Origin: an uncultured Alphaproteobacteria bacterium
GTDB lineage: Bacteria; Pseudomonadota; Alphaproteobacteria; UBA2136; UBA6156
NCBI GenBank assembly: GCA_937928525.1
Contig: CALFWJ010000066.1
Coordinates: 1-8,298 of the forward strand
DNA: 8,298 bases
Reading direction: 5' to 3'
Position numbers and translations under genes: made by a program. Every line of letters starts with the position of its first letter. Within the stretch, counting starts at the first letter, position 1. Positions 1 to 5,569 of the stretch are shown piece after piece. The notes beneath the pieces were generated by a model that saw nothing but the letters and a program-made list of their open reading frames with translations, did not search any database and was not told the DNA's origin.

Positions 1-94
1 GGACTAAAGCTTTTTGAAATTTCATGAAGATATTCTTTTTTTATTCAAAATAATTAAAATTAGAATACCTCAAAACAGAGATTACGACAAAATA
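1..94. other. AT-rich intergenic stretch, no gene seen
   Basis: This is an AT-rich stretch downstream of the phoH-like gene and its terminator. I see no open frame with a ribosome-binding site and no convincing promoter or repeat. It is probably an intergenic spacer leading to a gene outside the window. Confidence 0.5.
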
Positions 95-118
95 AAAGAA
101 GGCCTGACGGCCTTCTTT
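95..118 (-). terminator. Rho-independent terminator of the phoH-like gene
   Basis: A perfect 10-bp stem (95-104 with 109-118) encloses a 4-base loop at 105-108. Read on the minus strand, the stem ends in a T-run that continues as TATTTTG. It starts about 10 bases beyond the phoH-like stop codon, as expected for an intrinsic terminator of that gene. The plus-strand side has a weaker T-tract, so minus is the likelier working direction. Confidence 0.85.
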
Positions 119-127
119 ATAGTTTTA

Positions 128-916
128 TTACCTTGATTGGCGCTCGGCATCATATAAACTTACAACTTGTTTTACGCCTTCACTTCTGACGGTGTGGGTA
201 GGGTCATAATTTACATGCGCAATTAGGCCTTGCCTTGCCATATGACATGGTTTGTTAATCTCCATATCATATTGGTGTTTGAACATATCTAAGAGGTGCT
301 CTAGGCCTGAAACTTCTTGCTGATATGTGCCATCTGGTTGGCGACGCATCGGCAAATCGTTCTGGGTTAAATCGCCATTGATGAACATGTAGCTACCTTC
401 GCCTAAGCGGGTCATAATCATGTGCATTTGGCTTACAGAAACGTTTTGAGATTCATCTATAATAACGGCTGCATCGCGCAGTGTACGGCCGCGTAAGTGA
501 CCTACAGAAAGCATTTCAACACTGTCTTTAGAAAGTTTTTGCTCGGACAGTGCATCGTAGATTGGTGCATTAAACGGGTCTACTTTATCTTCTAATTCGC
601 CAGGCAAAAATCCAAGATTTTCGCCCGCTGTGACGGCTGGTCGGGCAATATATGTGTGGTTAACGATATGCTCGCGCATAAGAAATGCTGCAGCCATAAC
701 ACTAGCGTAAGTGCGGCCTGAACCAGCTGAACCAGTTGCAATAGTATAATTGTTTTGTAGATTAAGCATTGTGCGAAGATGAAGTTCTTGACTTGGGCTT
801 TGCGCTAAGTCAAGAACGGTATCTGCATTTTTTTGCGCGGATTTTATAGCTTGCTGTTTAAGTTCAGCTGCTGGAATGATGGGGGTGATGTTATTAGGTT
901 GTTTTTTTGCGGTCAT
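128..916 (-). CDS. PhoH-like P-loop ATPase with variant Walker A
   Basis: A 262-residue protein of the PhoH family, P-loop ATPases/putative helicases whose cellular role is poorly defined. Visible in order: a polar N-terminal segment of about 50 residues, Walker A GSAGSGRT (62-69), the PhoH signature RPAVTAGENLGFLPGELEDK (92-111), the LRGRTL motif (141-146), Walker B VIIDESQN (151-158) and the GDLTQNDLP motif (181-189). The invariant Walker A Lys is Arg68 (codon at 713-715), an unusual change. The protein is shorter than classical PhoH (around 330 residues) and lacks a PIN domain, so it is nearer in size to compact or phage-type PhoH. The frame stays open to an ATG at 994, but the ATG at 916 has the AAAGGAG site five bases upstream and is preferred. 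It is followed by its own terminator and separated from the gene upstream by another, so it is probably monocistronic. Family is sure; function is not. Confidence 0.9.
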   Translation of the reverse strand: MTAKKQPNNITPIIPAAELKQQAIKSAQKNADTVLDLAQSPSQELHLRTMLNLQNNYTIATGSAGSGRTYASVMAAAFLMREHIVNHTYIARPAVTAGENLGFLPGELEDKVDPFNAPIYDALSEQKLSKDSVEMLSVGHLRGRTLRDAAVIIDESQNVSVSQMHMIMTRLGEGSYMFINGDLTQNDLPMRRQPDGTYQQEVSGLEHLLDMFKHQYDMEINKPCHMARQGLIAHVNYDPTHTVRSEGVKQVVSLYDAERQSR

Positions 917-921
917 GGGTG

Positions 922-928
922 CTCCTTT
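922..928 (-). promoter_or_regulatory. Shine-Dalgarno that fixes the phoH-like start
   Basis: The minus strand reads AAAGGAG, then five bases, then ATG at 916. This favours the 262-residue form over the longer frame opening at 994, whose extra 26 residues look like translated leader. Confidence 0.8.
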
Positions 929-989
929 GACGCGGGGTGTATGAAAAAAGGAAAGAATTAAGGGTGGGGCTTGGTTAGTGGGGAGAGTA

Positions 990-1007
990 TGCACAATTTT
1001 GTGTGCA
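990..1007. repeat. Inverted repeat TGCACA-N6-TGTGCA
   Basis: Perfect 6-base arms lie at 990-995 and 1002-1007 with a 6-base AT-rich spacer. It lies about 75-90 bases upstream of the phoH-like start. The size and symmetry suit a dimeric regulator's operator, but nothing links it to a known factor. Confidence 0.45.
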
Positions 1008-1130
1008 ATTGCGAGAAAAAACGGTCAATTTTGGTTATTTTTATATATTTTTAAGTCAAAAAAAGCCGATTTTTTGGTCAAGGATGCCCAAGCGTGCACA
1101 ATAAGGGGCAATTTTAAAGAATTTTGGCCA

Positions 1131-1174
1131 AAAAGAGGCCCCCAGCAGCATGATGCTGTGGGGGTTCTTTTTTT
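1131..1174. terminator. Strong terminator, probably bidirectional
   Basis: A GC-rich stem pairs 1139-1144 with 1159-1164 (CCCCCA/TGGGGG), then has a bulged G at 1145, then pairs CAG 1146-1148 with CTG 1156-1158 around a short loop. On the plus strand it is followed by TTCTTTTTTT. On the minus strand it is followed by CCTCTTTTT. The evident job is to stop minus-strand transcription from the 1338-2822 gene and the small ORF before phoH. No plus-strand transcript is evident that would need it. Confidence 0.85.
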
Positions 1175-1227
1175 CGTGCGGGTTAGCTATCGCACAACTC
1201 CTTACGGAGTCTTAATTCACCTCCTTT
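1139..1227 (-). ncRNA. Candidate structured RNA 3' module (SD-like plus three stem-loops)
   Basis: Read on the minus strand this is AAAGGAGGTGA (1227-1217), then a hairpin ACTCC-GTAA-GGAGT (1210-1197, GNRA-type loop), a hairpin GTGCG-N10-CGCAC (1195-1176), an A-rich linker, and the terminator stem (1164-1139). The first hairpin's CTCC (1209-1206) could instead pair with the upstream GGAG (1224-1221), so two exclusive folds are possible. The Shine-Dalgarno-like sequence is nearly a full complement of the 16S 3' end, yet no ATG, GTG or TTG follows at usable spacing. It could be a processed 3'-UTR small RNA, a regulatory switch, or just a long 3' end. It resembles no RNA family I recognise. Confidence 0.35.
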
Positions 1228-1295
1228 CCTTGAGAAAGATTTCGATTTGAGGAACAAAGCCTCCGCGACGTAAAGTTGCGGGTTGATTGTTTCAT
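1212..1295 (-). CDS. Candidate 27-residue small protein
   Basis: ATG at 1295 is preceded by AAAGGA (1304-1309) at eight bases and the frame runs to TAA at 1212-1214. The predicted peptide starts MKQSTRNFTSRRLC and ends GKEVN. It is rich in Arg, Ser, Asn and Lys, with one Cys and no membrane segment or signal peptide. It lies 42 bases downstream of the large unknown gene and upstream of the shared terminator, so it would be the second cistron of that transcript. The C-terminal codons overlap the strong SD-like AAAGGAGGTGA, and the stop codon lies just before a hairpin. It may be a real small protein, a leader-type peptide that controls the structured RNA, or a chance frame. The ribosome-binding site is the main support. 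Confidence 0.4.
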   Translation of the reverse strand: MKQSTRNFTSRRLCSSNRNLSQGKEVN

Positions 1296-1337
1296 TTGAC
1301 TAATCCTTTCAAGGACGGTTGCGGGTAGGGTGAGAGG

Positions 1338-2822
1338 TTAGGCGGCCTGCTGTTGGAGCAGATCCGCATTTTCTTGGCACCATTGCTGGTAGAAGGCTGC
1401 GCCGCGTTGTTGGCGACGTTCTTCGGCATTTAAGAGCACAAAGTTTTTGTGTTCTTTAGGTGTTTGAGTGTGCACGTTGCCTTGTTTATAAGGCGTAATG
1501 CCCATTTTGCGGCGTGCGCGGCCTTCGGTAGTGGCTTCAGTGACTGCTTTGCCTTTTTGTTTTACCGGTGGCGTATTTTGCACGCGTTCTGGTAAGACTG
1601 TTATTGGCTCTAGCATTGGGTTTTCAGGTTCTATAACTGAAAGGCCTGACTGAAGTGGGCGCGGTTTAATGGTTTTGGTTTTAAAGCGAATAACTTTACC
1701 TGCAGCAATTTCTTCTGCACGACGTAGTTTTCCGTTTATATCCATAATTAAACCGTTAGATTTAGCTTGATGTGATTTAGCTTCAGATTGCTCTGTTGCT
1801 ATACCTACTTCATACACCCAAACCCATTTCGCAATGACTTTTTCGCGTTTTACGGTGCTTCCAGGTTTCGCAAATTTTTTGACTGTTACAAAAGTTTTAC
1901 GTTTTACAGCAATGGCGGTTTGCATTTCTTCTTCTGATATTACATCAGTCTTAGAAATACAGTTAGGTTGCGCCATTTTGGGTTTTATAATCTTAGCTGC
2001 TTTGGCTGCCAGAACTTTTTCACGCTCACGCGCTCGGATTTCTGGGAAGCCTTCAGTACGCCACCAATGAATATAAGCATTACGCTCACCGCCATTAAAC
2101 GGGTTATAATCAGCTTTGACATCACTTAACCAACTTTGAACCTTGCTTAAATTGCTTTTTACGGCAGAAATATAAGCACGTTGTTCTTTGTTGGGTTTAG
2201 CAATAGCTTGACCATCGGCTAAGATATTTTTAAGTTTTACCAAGAAGGCGATGAGTGCTTCATCGCTTTTTTTACGTTCGGCTTGCGCCCAACTATTGAG
2301 GTTTCGGCGCGCGACGTTAAGCCGTTGCGACGATAGCCAGAAGGATTTGCGATTACGCTTACCACCGCGGCGGGCAATGTTTTCTTTTTTAGGTTGTGGC
2401 GTTGGCGCCGTGCCTGAGGAAACATATGCTGGTCGTTTTGGTTGTTGGGCGAAATCTTTTAACAAAGGTACGGTGTAGGCTGCATCTTCGTGTTGGCCAA
2501 TTATTTGGTAGAGCTGCATAAGCAGGGTCCATACTTGGCTGACTTCTAGGCCTGAGTTAAGTTGCCAATTACCGGTTGCTAGGCCGCTGGCATGAGAGGG
2601 ACGTAGAGAAGAAAGCTCTTTACGCATATAATTTTGGAACTTTTTACGTACGGTGGCTCGGTTCCCTTGGGGGAGGTAGTGCGCGCCGTAGCGTTTAAAG
2701 GGTTTCATCCATCCGAGCATTTGAGCAGTAATAGCTGAGTGTAAATCTTCAGCGTTGAATTTTTGAAAGACAGTTACTGGTGAAAGGATAGTTGTTGTGT
2801 TGTTTTGCAAACGAATCTCCAT
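1338..2822 (-). CDS. Basic protein of unknown function
   Basis: About 494 residues; I do not recognise the family. It is soluble-looking, with no signal peptide or membrane segment. The N-terminal third (to about residue 130) has helix-like stretches with several Trp. A Pro/Lys/Arg-rich linker follows at about 135-185, including an RRGGKRNRK cluster. A middle region holds the NPFNGGERNAYIHWWRTEG stretch (about 240-258), then a long Lys/Arg/Ala-rich segment. The tail is Gln-rich. The charge pattern suggests nucleic-acid binding, but no domain proves it. The frame stays open to a TTG at 2861; I prefer the ATG at 2822, though neither has a clear ribosome-binding site, so the start is uncertain by 13 residues. 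A strong promoter lies upstream, and a small ORF and terminator lie downstream. A phage or plasmid origin is possible but unproven. Confidence 0.7.
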   Translation of the reverse strand: MEIRLQNNTTTILSPVTVFQKFNAEDLHSAITAQMLGWMKPFKRYGAHYLPQGNRATVRKKFQNYMRKELSSLRPSHASGLATGNWQLNSGLEVSQVWTLLMQLYQIIGQHEDAAYTVPLLKDFAQQPKRPAYVSSGTAPTPQPKKENIARRGGKRNRKSFWLSSQRLNVARRNLNSWAQAERKKSDEALIAFLVKLKNILADGQAIAKPNKEQRAYISAVKSNLSKVQSWLSDVKADYNPFNGGERNAYIHWWRTEGFPEIRAREREKVLAAKAAKIIKPKMAQPNCISKTDVISEEEMQTAIAVKRKTFVTVKKFAKPGSTVKREKVIAKWVWVYEVGIATEQSEAKSHQAKSNGLIMDINGKLRRAEEIAAGKVIRFKTKTIKPRPLQSGLSVIEPENPMLEPITVLPERVQNTPPVKQKGKAVTEATTEGRARRKMGITPYKQGNVHTQTPKEHKNFVLLNAEERRQQRGAAFYQQWCQENADLLQQQAA

Positions 2823-2904
2823 GGGGTTTGCGTGACAGGGGTGTCTGAACGAGTCGCTCAAACGGTTAGATAAGATATGTCATTCAGTTTTGAATTACAC
2901 ATAT

Positions 2905-2933
2905 TATGTACAAATATTTGAGCTTTGTGTCAA
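2905..2933 (-). promoter_or_regulatory. Sigma70-type promoter of the unknown gene
   Basis: Minus-strand -35 TTGACA (2928-2933, perfect consensus), a 17-base spacer and -10 TACATA (2905-2910; CATAAT, two bases further on, is an alternative). The start would fall near 2898, giving a leader of about 76 bases to the ATG at 2822. The -10 lies within the 11-base palindrome ACATA-T-TATGT (2899-2909), a possible operator. Confidence 0.7.
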
Positions 2934-2943
2934 TTAAATTTGT

Positions 2944-2974
2944 ATTCTTTTTGTTTTTGTGCTGAAAAAAGAAT
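2944..2974. repeat. A/T-rich inverted repeat after folD
   Basis: Arms ATTCTTTTT (2944-2952) and AAAAAGAAT (2966-2974) pair over 9 bases around a 13-base loop, just downstream of the folD stop. On the minus strand there is no T-run after the stem, so as a terminator it would be weak. folD transcripts may read through into the next gene. Confidence 0.4.
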
Positions 2975-2997
2975 CAGTTACAGAACGTATCAATGGT

Positions 2998-3876
2998 TTA
3001 GCGTGTAGGGATAATCCAGTTGAGTTTTGCGAGCCCCTGTTGCTGATAGGCCGCATCGACGGTGTTTGTGAGCAAACTGGTAACGGTGAGGGGGCCAACG
3101 CCGCCTGGTACTGGTGTGAGGGCGGCAGCTATATTGATGACATCTGGGTTGATGTCGCCAGTTATGGTGTTGTCTGGCATGCGGGTGATGCCGACATCGA
3201 TTAATGTTGCGCCTGTTTGGATATGCGTTTTATTGATGAGATGCTGTTGGCCAGTGGCGCTGATGATGAGAGTGGCTTGTTTAAGCGCGGCTTGTTTTTC
3301 TGCTTCTGGGCTGCTGCTGTTAAAGGTTTGAACATTTGCGCCCGCTTGTTTGAGGAGGATTGCTGTGGGGGCACCGACGAGGGCGGACTCGCCAAGGACA
3401 ACGGTTAGTTGGTTGGTTATGGGTGTTTCTGCCCACGTGAGAATGCGCATAATGGCGAGGGGGGTTGCGGGGGTAATGTGCGGGCTGGTGCCTATTTGTA
3501 GCGCGGTTTGATTGGCTGTGGTGAGGCCGTCGACGTCTTTTTTTGAGGTGATGGTGTTTAGGGCATTGGCTTGATTAAGATGTTCGGGGAGGGGTAGTTG
3601 GAGCAGAATGCCCGTGGCGGTTGTATCTTGGTTTAGGGTTTGAATGAAGTTGGTGAGGTTGGTTTCTTGTGTGTCTTCGGGTAGGTGATGCACTGTGCAG
3701 GCAATGCTTGCGGTGAGGGCTTGTTGTTGCTTATGTTGAACATAGATTTGGCTGGCAGGGTTTTTGCCTACCAAAATAACGTGCAAGTGCGGCGGTGTGG
3801 TGAGCTGAAGAAGGGCGCTTTTGAGCTGCTCCATGAGGTTTTCTTGTAATGGTTTTGTGCGTAAAATTTGAGTCAT
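2998..3876 (-). CDS. folD: Methylenetetrahydrofolate dehydrogenase/cyclohydrolase
   Basis: Bifunctional FolD (292 residues, normal length). It oxidises 5,10-methylene-THF to methenyl-THF and hydrolyses that to 10-formyl-THF, feeding cytosolic one-carbon metabolism and purine synthesis. The N-terminal catalytic domain keeps NPASQIYVQHK with Tyr45 and the catalytic Lys49, ILLQLPLPEH with Gln93, and KDVDGL with Asp116. The C-terminal Rossmann domain ends with the hallmark TPVPGGVGPLT and a T/NT helix. Oddities: the usual PCTP is PATP (Ala137); the cofactor motif GRSxxVG is GESALVG (Glu163 replaces Arg); and the usual CHS(K/R)T is FNSSS. These touch the dinucleotide site, so cofactor choice may differ. 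The ATG at 3876 matches the family N-terminus. No Shine-Dalgarno is visible, and the promoter position suggests a leaderless mRNA. It diverges from the DAO-family gene. Confidence 0.95.
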   Translation of the reverse strand: MTQILRTKPLQENLMEQLKSALLQLTTPPHLHVILVGKNPASQIYVQHKQQQALTASIACTVHHLPEDTQETNLTNFIQTLNQDTTATGILLQLPLPEHLNQANALNTITSKKDVDGLTTANQTALQIGTSPHITPATPLAIMRILTWAETPITNQLTVVLGESALVGAPTAILLKQAGANVQTFNSSSPEAEKQAALKQATLIISATGQQHLINKTHIQTGATLIDVGITRMPDNTITGDINPDVINIAAALTPVPGGVGPLTVTSLLTNTVDAAYQQQGLAKLNWIIPTR

Positions 3877-3881
3877 AGTTT

Positions 3882-3911
3882 GTTATAGTCTTGCCGTTAG
3901 AGTGGTGTCAA
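3882..3911 (-). promoter_or_regulatory. folD promoter, predicted leaderless start
   Basis: Minus-strand -35 TTGACA (3906-3911), an 18-base spacer and -10 TATAAC (3882-3887). Standard geometry puts +1 at about 3875-3877, on the folD ATG whose A is at 3876. This fits the lack of a ribosome-binding site. Confidence 0.65.
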
Positions 3912-3919
3912 TGTATGGT
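3891..3919 (+). promoter_or_regulatory. Candidate promoter of the DAO-family gene
   Basis: Plus-strand -35 TTGCCG (3891-3896), 17 bases, then -10 TATGGT (3914-3919); the start would be near 3926, about 20 bases before the ATG. It is only a moderate match. It overlaps the folD promoter, so the two could hardly be occupied together. Confidence 0.35.
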
Positions 3920-3945
3920 GTTAAAAAGAATTAAAAATAAGCACT

Positions 3946-5559
3946 ATGCAAGATAAATCAGATATTTGTATTATTGGTGGAGGGGTTGTAGGCATGTTTA
4001 CGGCCCTATTGCTTGCGCGTGCGGGTAAAACTGTGTGTGTGATTGATAAAACTTTTGCGGCTTCTTCGCGCTATAATATTGGTGAGGTATCGCCTTCTGC
4101 TGGGGATGAAGTTTTAAATCCATTATTGAAATTGAGCCAAAAAATTTGGACCGAAACGCATGGTATAAAAGAAGATGAAGCTTTGGGTGTTGCGTTACGG
4201 GGTCGGTTAGAGTTTACGATGCATAATGGAATTGTGCCTATTTTTCAGGAAGAAGTTAAATCTGAGAATGATACTGGTATTCCGACGACGTGTTTGGATT
4301 ATGATCAGCTTAAAGAACATTTAGGGAATATAAATATTAGCCCTGATATTAAAGCGGCTAAATATATCCCCGAAGAGCCTGTGATTGCGACAAAAACAGC
4401 TTTAATAAAGCTTAAGGCGGCTGTTGTACGCGCTGGTGTTAAAATTTGGGGAAGTGATGAGGTTGATTCATTCTTGTTTGGGGATGGTGACGACGCTGAT
4501 AAAATTATTGGTGTAAAAACTGTTATGGGTGATGAATGTATTGCTGAAGAAACCATTATTACAGCGGGTGTACATGTTGGTAAATTACTGAAAAAACTTG
4601 ATCTTAATATGCCGATTAGGCCAGCACGTTGCCATATTTTACATGTGACGCCCAACGATAAAGTACCAAGTGAATTAATGACCTTACGGTCTCGGTATGG
4701 GCATATTTATATGAAAACAAACCGCCATGGGCGCATGATGCTGACGTATGATGGTATTGCTGACTCGAATCAGGCGACTTATACAATTTCGCCGAATGTT
4801 GCTACATCTATGTGGTTACAAGCTGAAGCTGCGCGTATGTTACCGCCACTTGCTAATGCTCAGGTGAAAGAGCAAACAACTGTATTGTTATCGGTGACGC
4901 CTGATTATCTGCCGTGCATTGGTAAGGTGCCCAAGTACAAAAACTTAAGCGTGGGTATTGGCATGGGCGGCCGCAGCTTTGCTTTGTCGGGCGGTGTTGC
5001 TCTGTGTTTAACAGATATAATTATGAAGGGTGAAGCTGAGTTAGATTTGTCTGTGTTTAACCCTGGTCGGTTTGATAGTGGTGATTGGAAAAAGGCGCGA
5101 CTACCTAGTAATTTAGTGAATGTATCGGAATTGGTACCACCGCCGCCAGCGACCATTAAAATGGTTGAGAAACACATTGAAACAAGCCAAGTTGAAACGC
5201 ATTTTGAAATGGGCTCTGATGCTGATCAACCCGTAAAAGATATTAATATAACGGGTGATAAAACTGTTGAGGGGCTTGATAAAGATATTAATATGACGGG
5301 TGACAAAGCCATTGAAGGGCTTGATAAAGATATTAATATAACGGGTGACAAAGCTATTGAAGGGCTTGATAAAGATATTAATATGACAGGTGACAAAGCC
5401 GTTGAAGGGCTTGATAAAGATATTAATATGACGGGTGATAAAGCCATTGAGGGCTTAGAAAAAGAGATTGTGGAGGTAGAAGAGCCTGAATATACAGTGC
5501 CTGGCGCCATTGGATTTAAAGAAAAGAAAAAGACAAGTATAGGTAAATTAGGGGCGTAG
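3946..5559 (+). CDS. FAD-dependent DAO-family oxidoreductase with repeat tail
   Basis: 537 residues. The N-terminal part (about 5-376) is a DAO-family flavoenzyme fold (relatives: glycine oxidase, DadA). It shows the FAD-binding IIGGGVVG (9-16) with acidic Asp34 at the end of the second strand, and the closing FAD motif TPDYLPCIGKVP (318-329) then GIGMGGRSFALSGGVA and LDLSVFNPGRF (366-376). Such enzymes oxidise an amine or amino acid to the imine, passing electrons to O2 or quinone. Just before TPD, family members usually carry LRP with a substrate-carboxylate Arg; here it is LLS (Leu315 by my alignment), so the substrate may not be an ordinary amino acid. A 161-residue tail follows: a Pro-rich link, five 15-residue repeats (430-504) and a Lys-rich end. 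There is no signal peptide and no transmembrane helix. The ribosome-binding site is weak. Substrate is unknown. Confidence 0.85.
   Translation: MQDKSDICIIGGGVVGMFTALLLARAGKTVCVIDKTFAASSRYNIGEVSPSAGDEVLNPLLKLSQKIWTETHGIKEDEALGVALRGRLEFTMHNGIVPIFQEEVKSENDTGIPTTCLDYDQLKEHLGNINISPDIKAAKYIPEEPVIATKTALIKLKAAVVRAGVKIWGSDEVDSFLFGDGDDADKIIGVKTVMGDECIAEETIITAGVHVGKLLKKLDLNMPIRPARCHILHVTPNDKVPSELMTLRSRYGHIYMKTNRHGRMMLTYDGIADSNQATYTISPNVATSMWLQAEAARMLPPLANAQVKEQTTVLLSVTPDYLPCIGKVPKYKNLSVGIGMGGRSFALSGGVALCLTDIIMKGEAELDLSVFNPGRFDSGDWKKARLPSNLVNVSELVPPPPATIKMVEKHIETSQVETHFEMGSDADQPVKDINITGDKTVEGLDKDINMTGDKAIEGLDKDINITGDKAIEGLDKDINMTGDKAVEGLDKDINMTGDKAIEGLEKEIVEVEEPEYTVPGAIGFKEKKKTSIGKLGA
5233..5457 (+). repeat. 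Five in-frame 45-bp tandem repeats
   Basis: Five contiguous units begin at 5233, 5278, 5323, 5368 and 5413. Each encodes a variant of DKDIN(M/I)TGDKA(I/V)EGL, and the first starts VKDIN. The units differ by only a few bases, mostly Met/Ile and Ile/Val changes and silent third positions, so they arose by recent in-frame duplication. They are acidic and hydrophilic and add a regular, probably extended or disordered, segment to the oxidoreductase. Slippage could change copy number without breaking the frame. Confidence 0.97.
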
Positions 5560-5569
5560 CTTTTAAGAG

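Larger units (their letters stand above)
917..1130. other. Leader region of the phoH-like gene
   Basis: This AT-rich stretch must hold the phoH-like promoter, because a terminator separates it from the gene upstream. Several TTGAC-type hexamers occur on the minus strand (1076-1081, 1054-1059, 1023-1028), but none has a good -10 box at 16-18 bases, so I do not call one. It also holds runs of A and T around a small A/T stem at about 1057-1077 and the inverted repeat at 990-1007. The octamer TGCACAAT occurs twice on the plus strand, at about 990 and 1095. Confidence 0.4.

Noticed and set aside
917..994. N-terminal extension of the PhoH-like protein from the ATG at 994
   Set aside because: The ATG at 916 has a good Shine-Dalgarno; the added 26 residues match nothing in the family.
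1217..1229. Plus strand resembles the 16S rRNA 3' end (TCACCTCCTTTCC)
   Set aside because: Only about a dozen bases match and no other rRNA sequence adjoins; the minus-strand reading as an SD-like sequence is simpler.
978..1250. Plus-strand frame of 90 codons
   Set aside because: It runs through the strong terminator stem and T-run and the leader of another gene, with a low-complexity, unbalanced translation and no ribosome-binding site.
2823..2861. TTG start adding 13 residues to the unknown protein
   Set aside because: It is a rarer start with no ribosome-binding site. It cannot be excluded, as the ATG at 2822 also lacks one.
2959..3408. Several short frames overlapping folD
   Set aside because: Antisense or out-of-frame shadows of a well-conserved enzyme; none has a recognisable start signal.
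5226..5510. Minus-strand frame opposite the 45-bp repeats
   Set aside because: It exists only because the repeat unit length is a multiple of three, so its antisense also stays open; the forward gene has clear domains.
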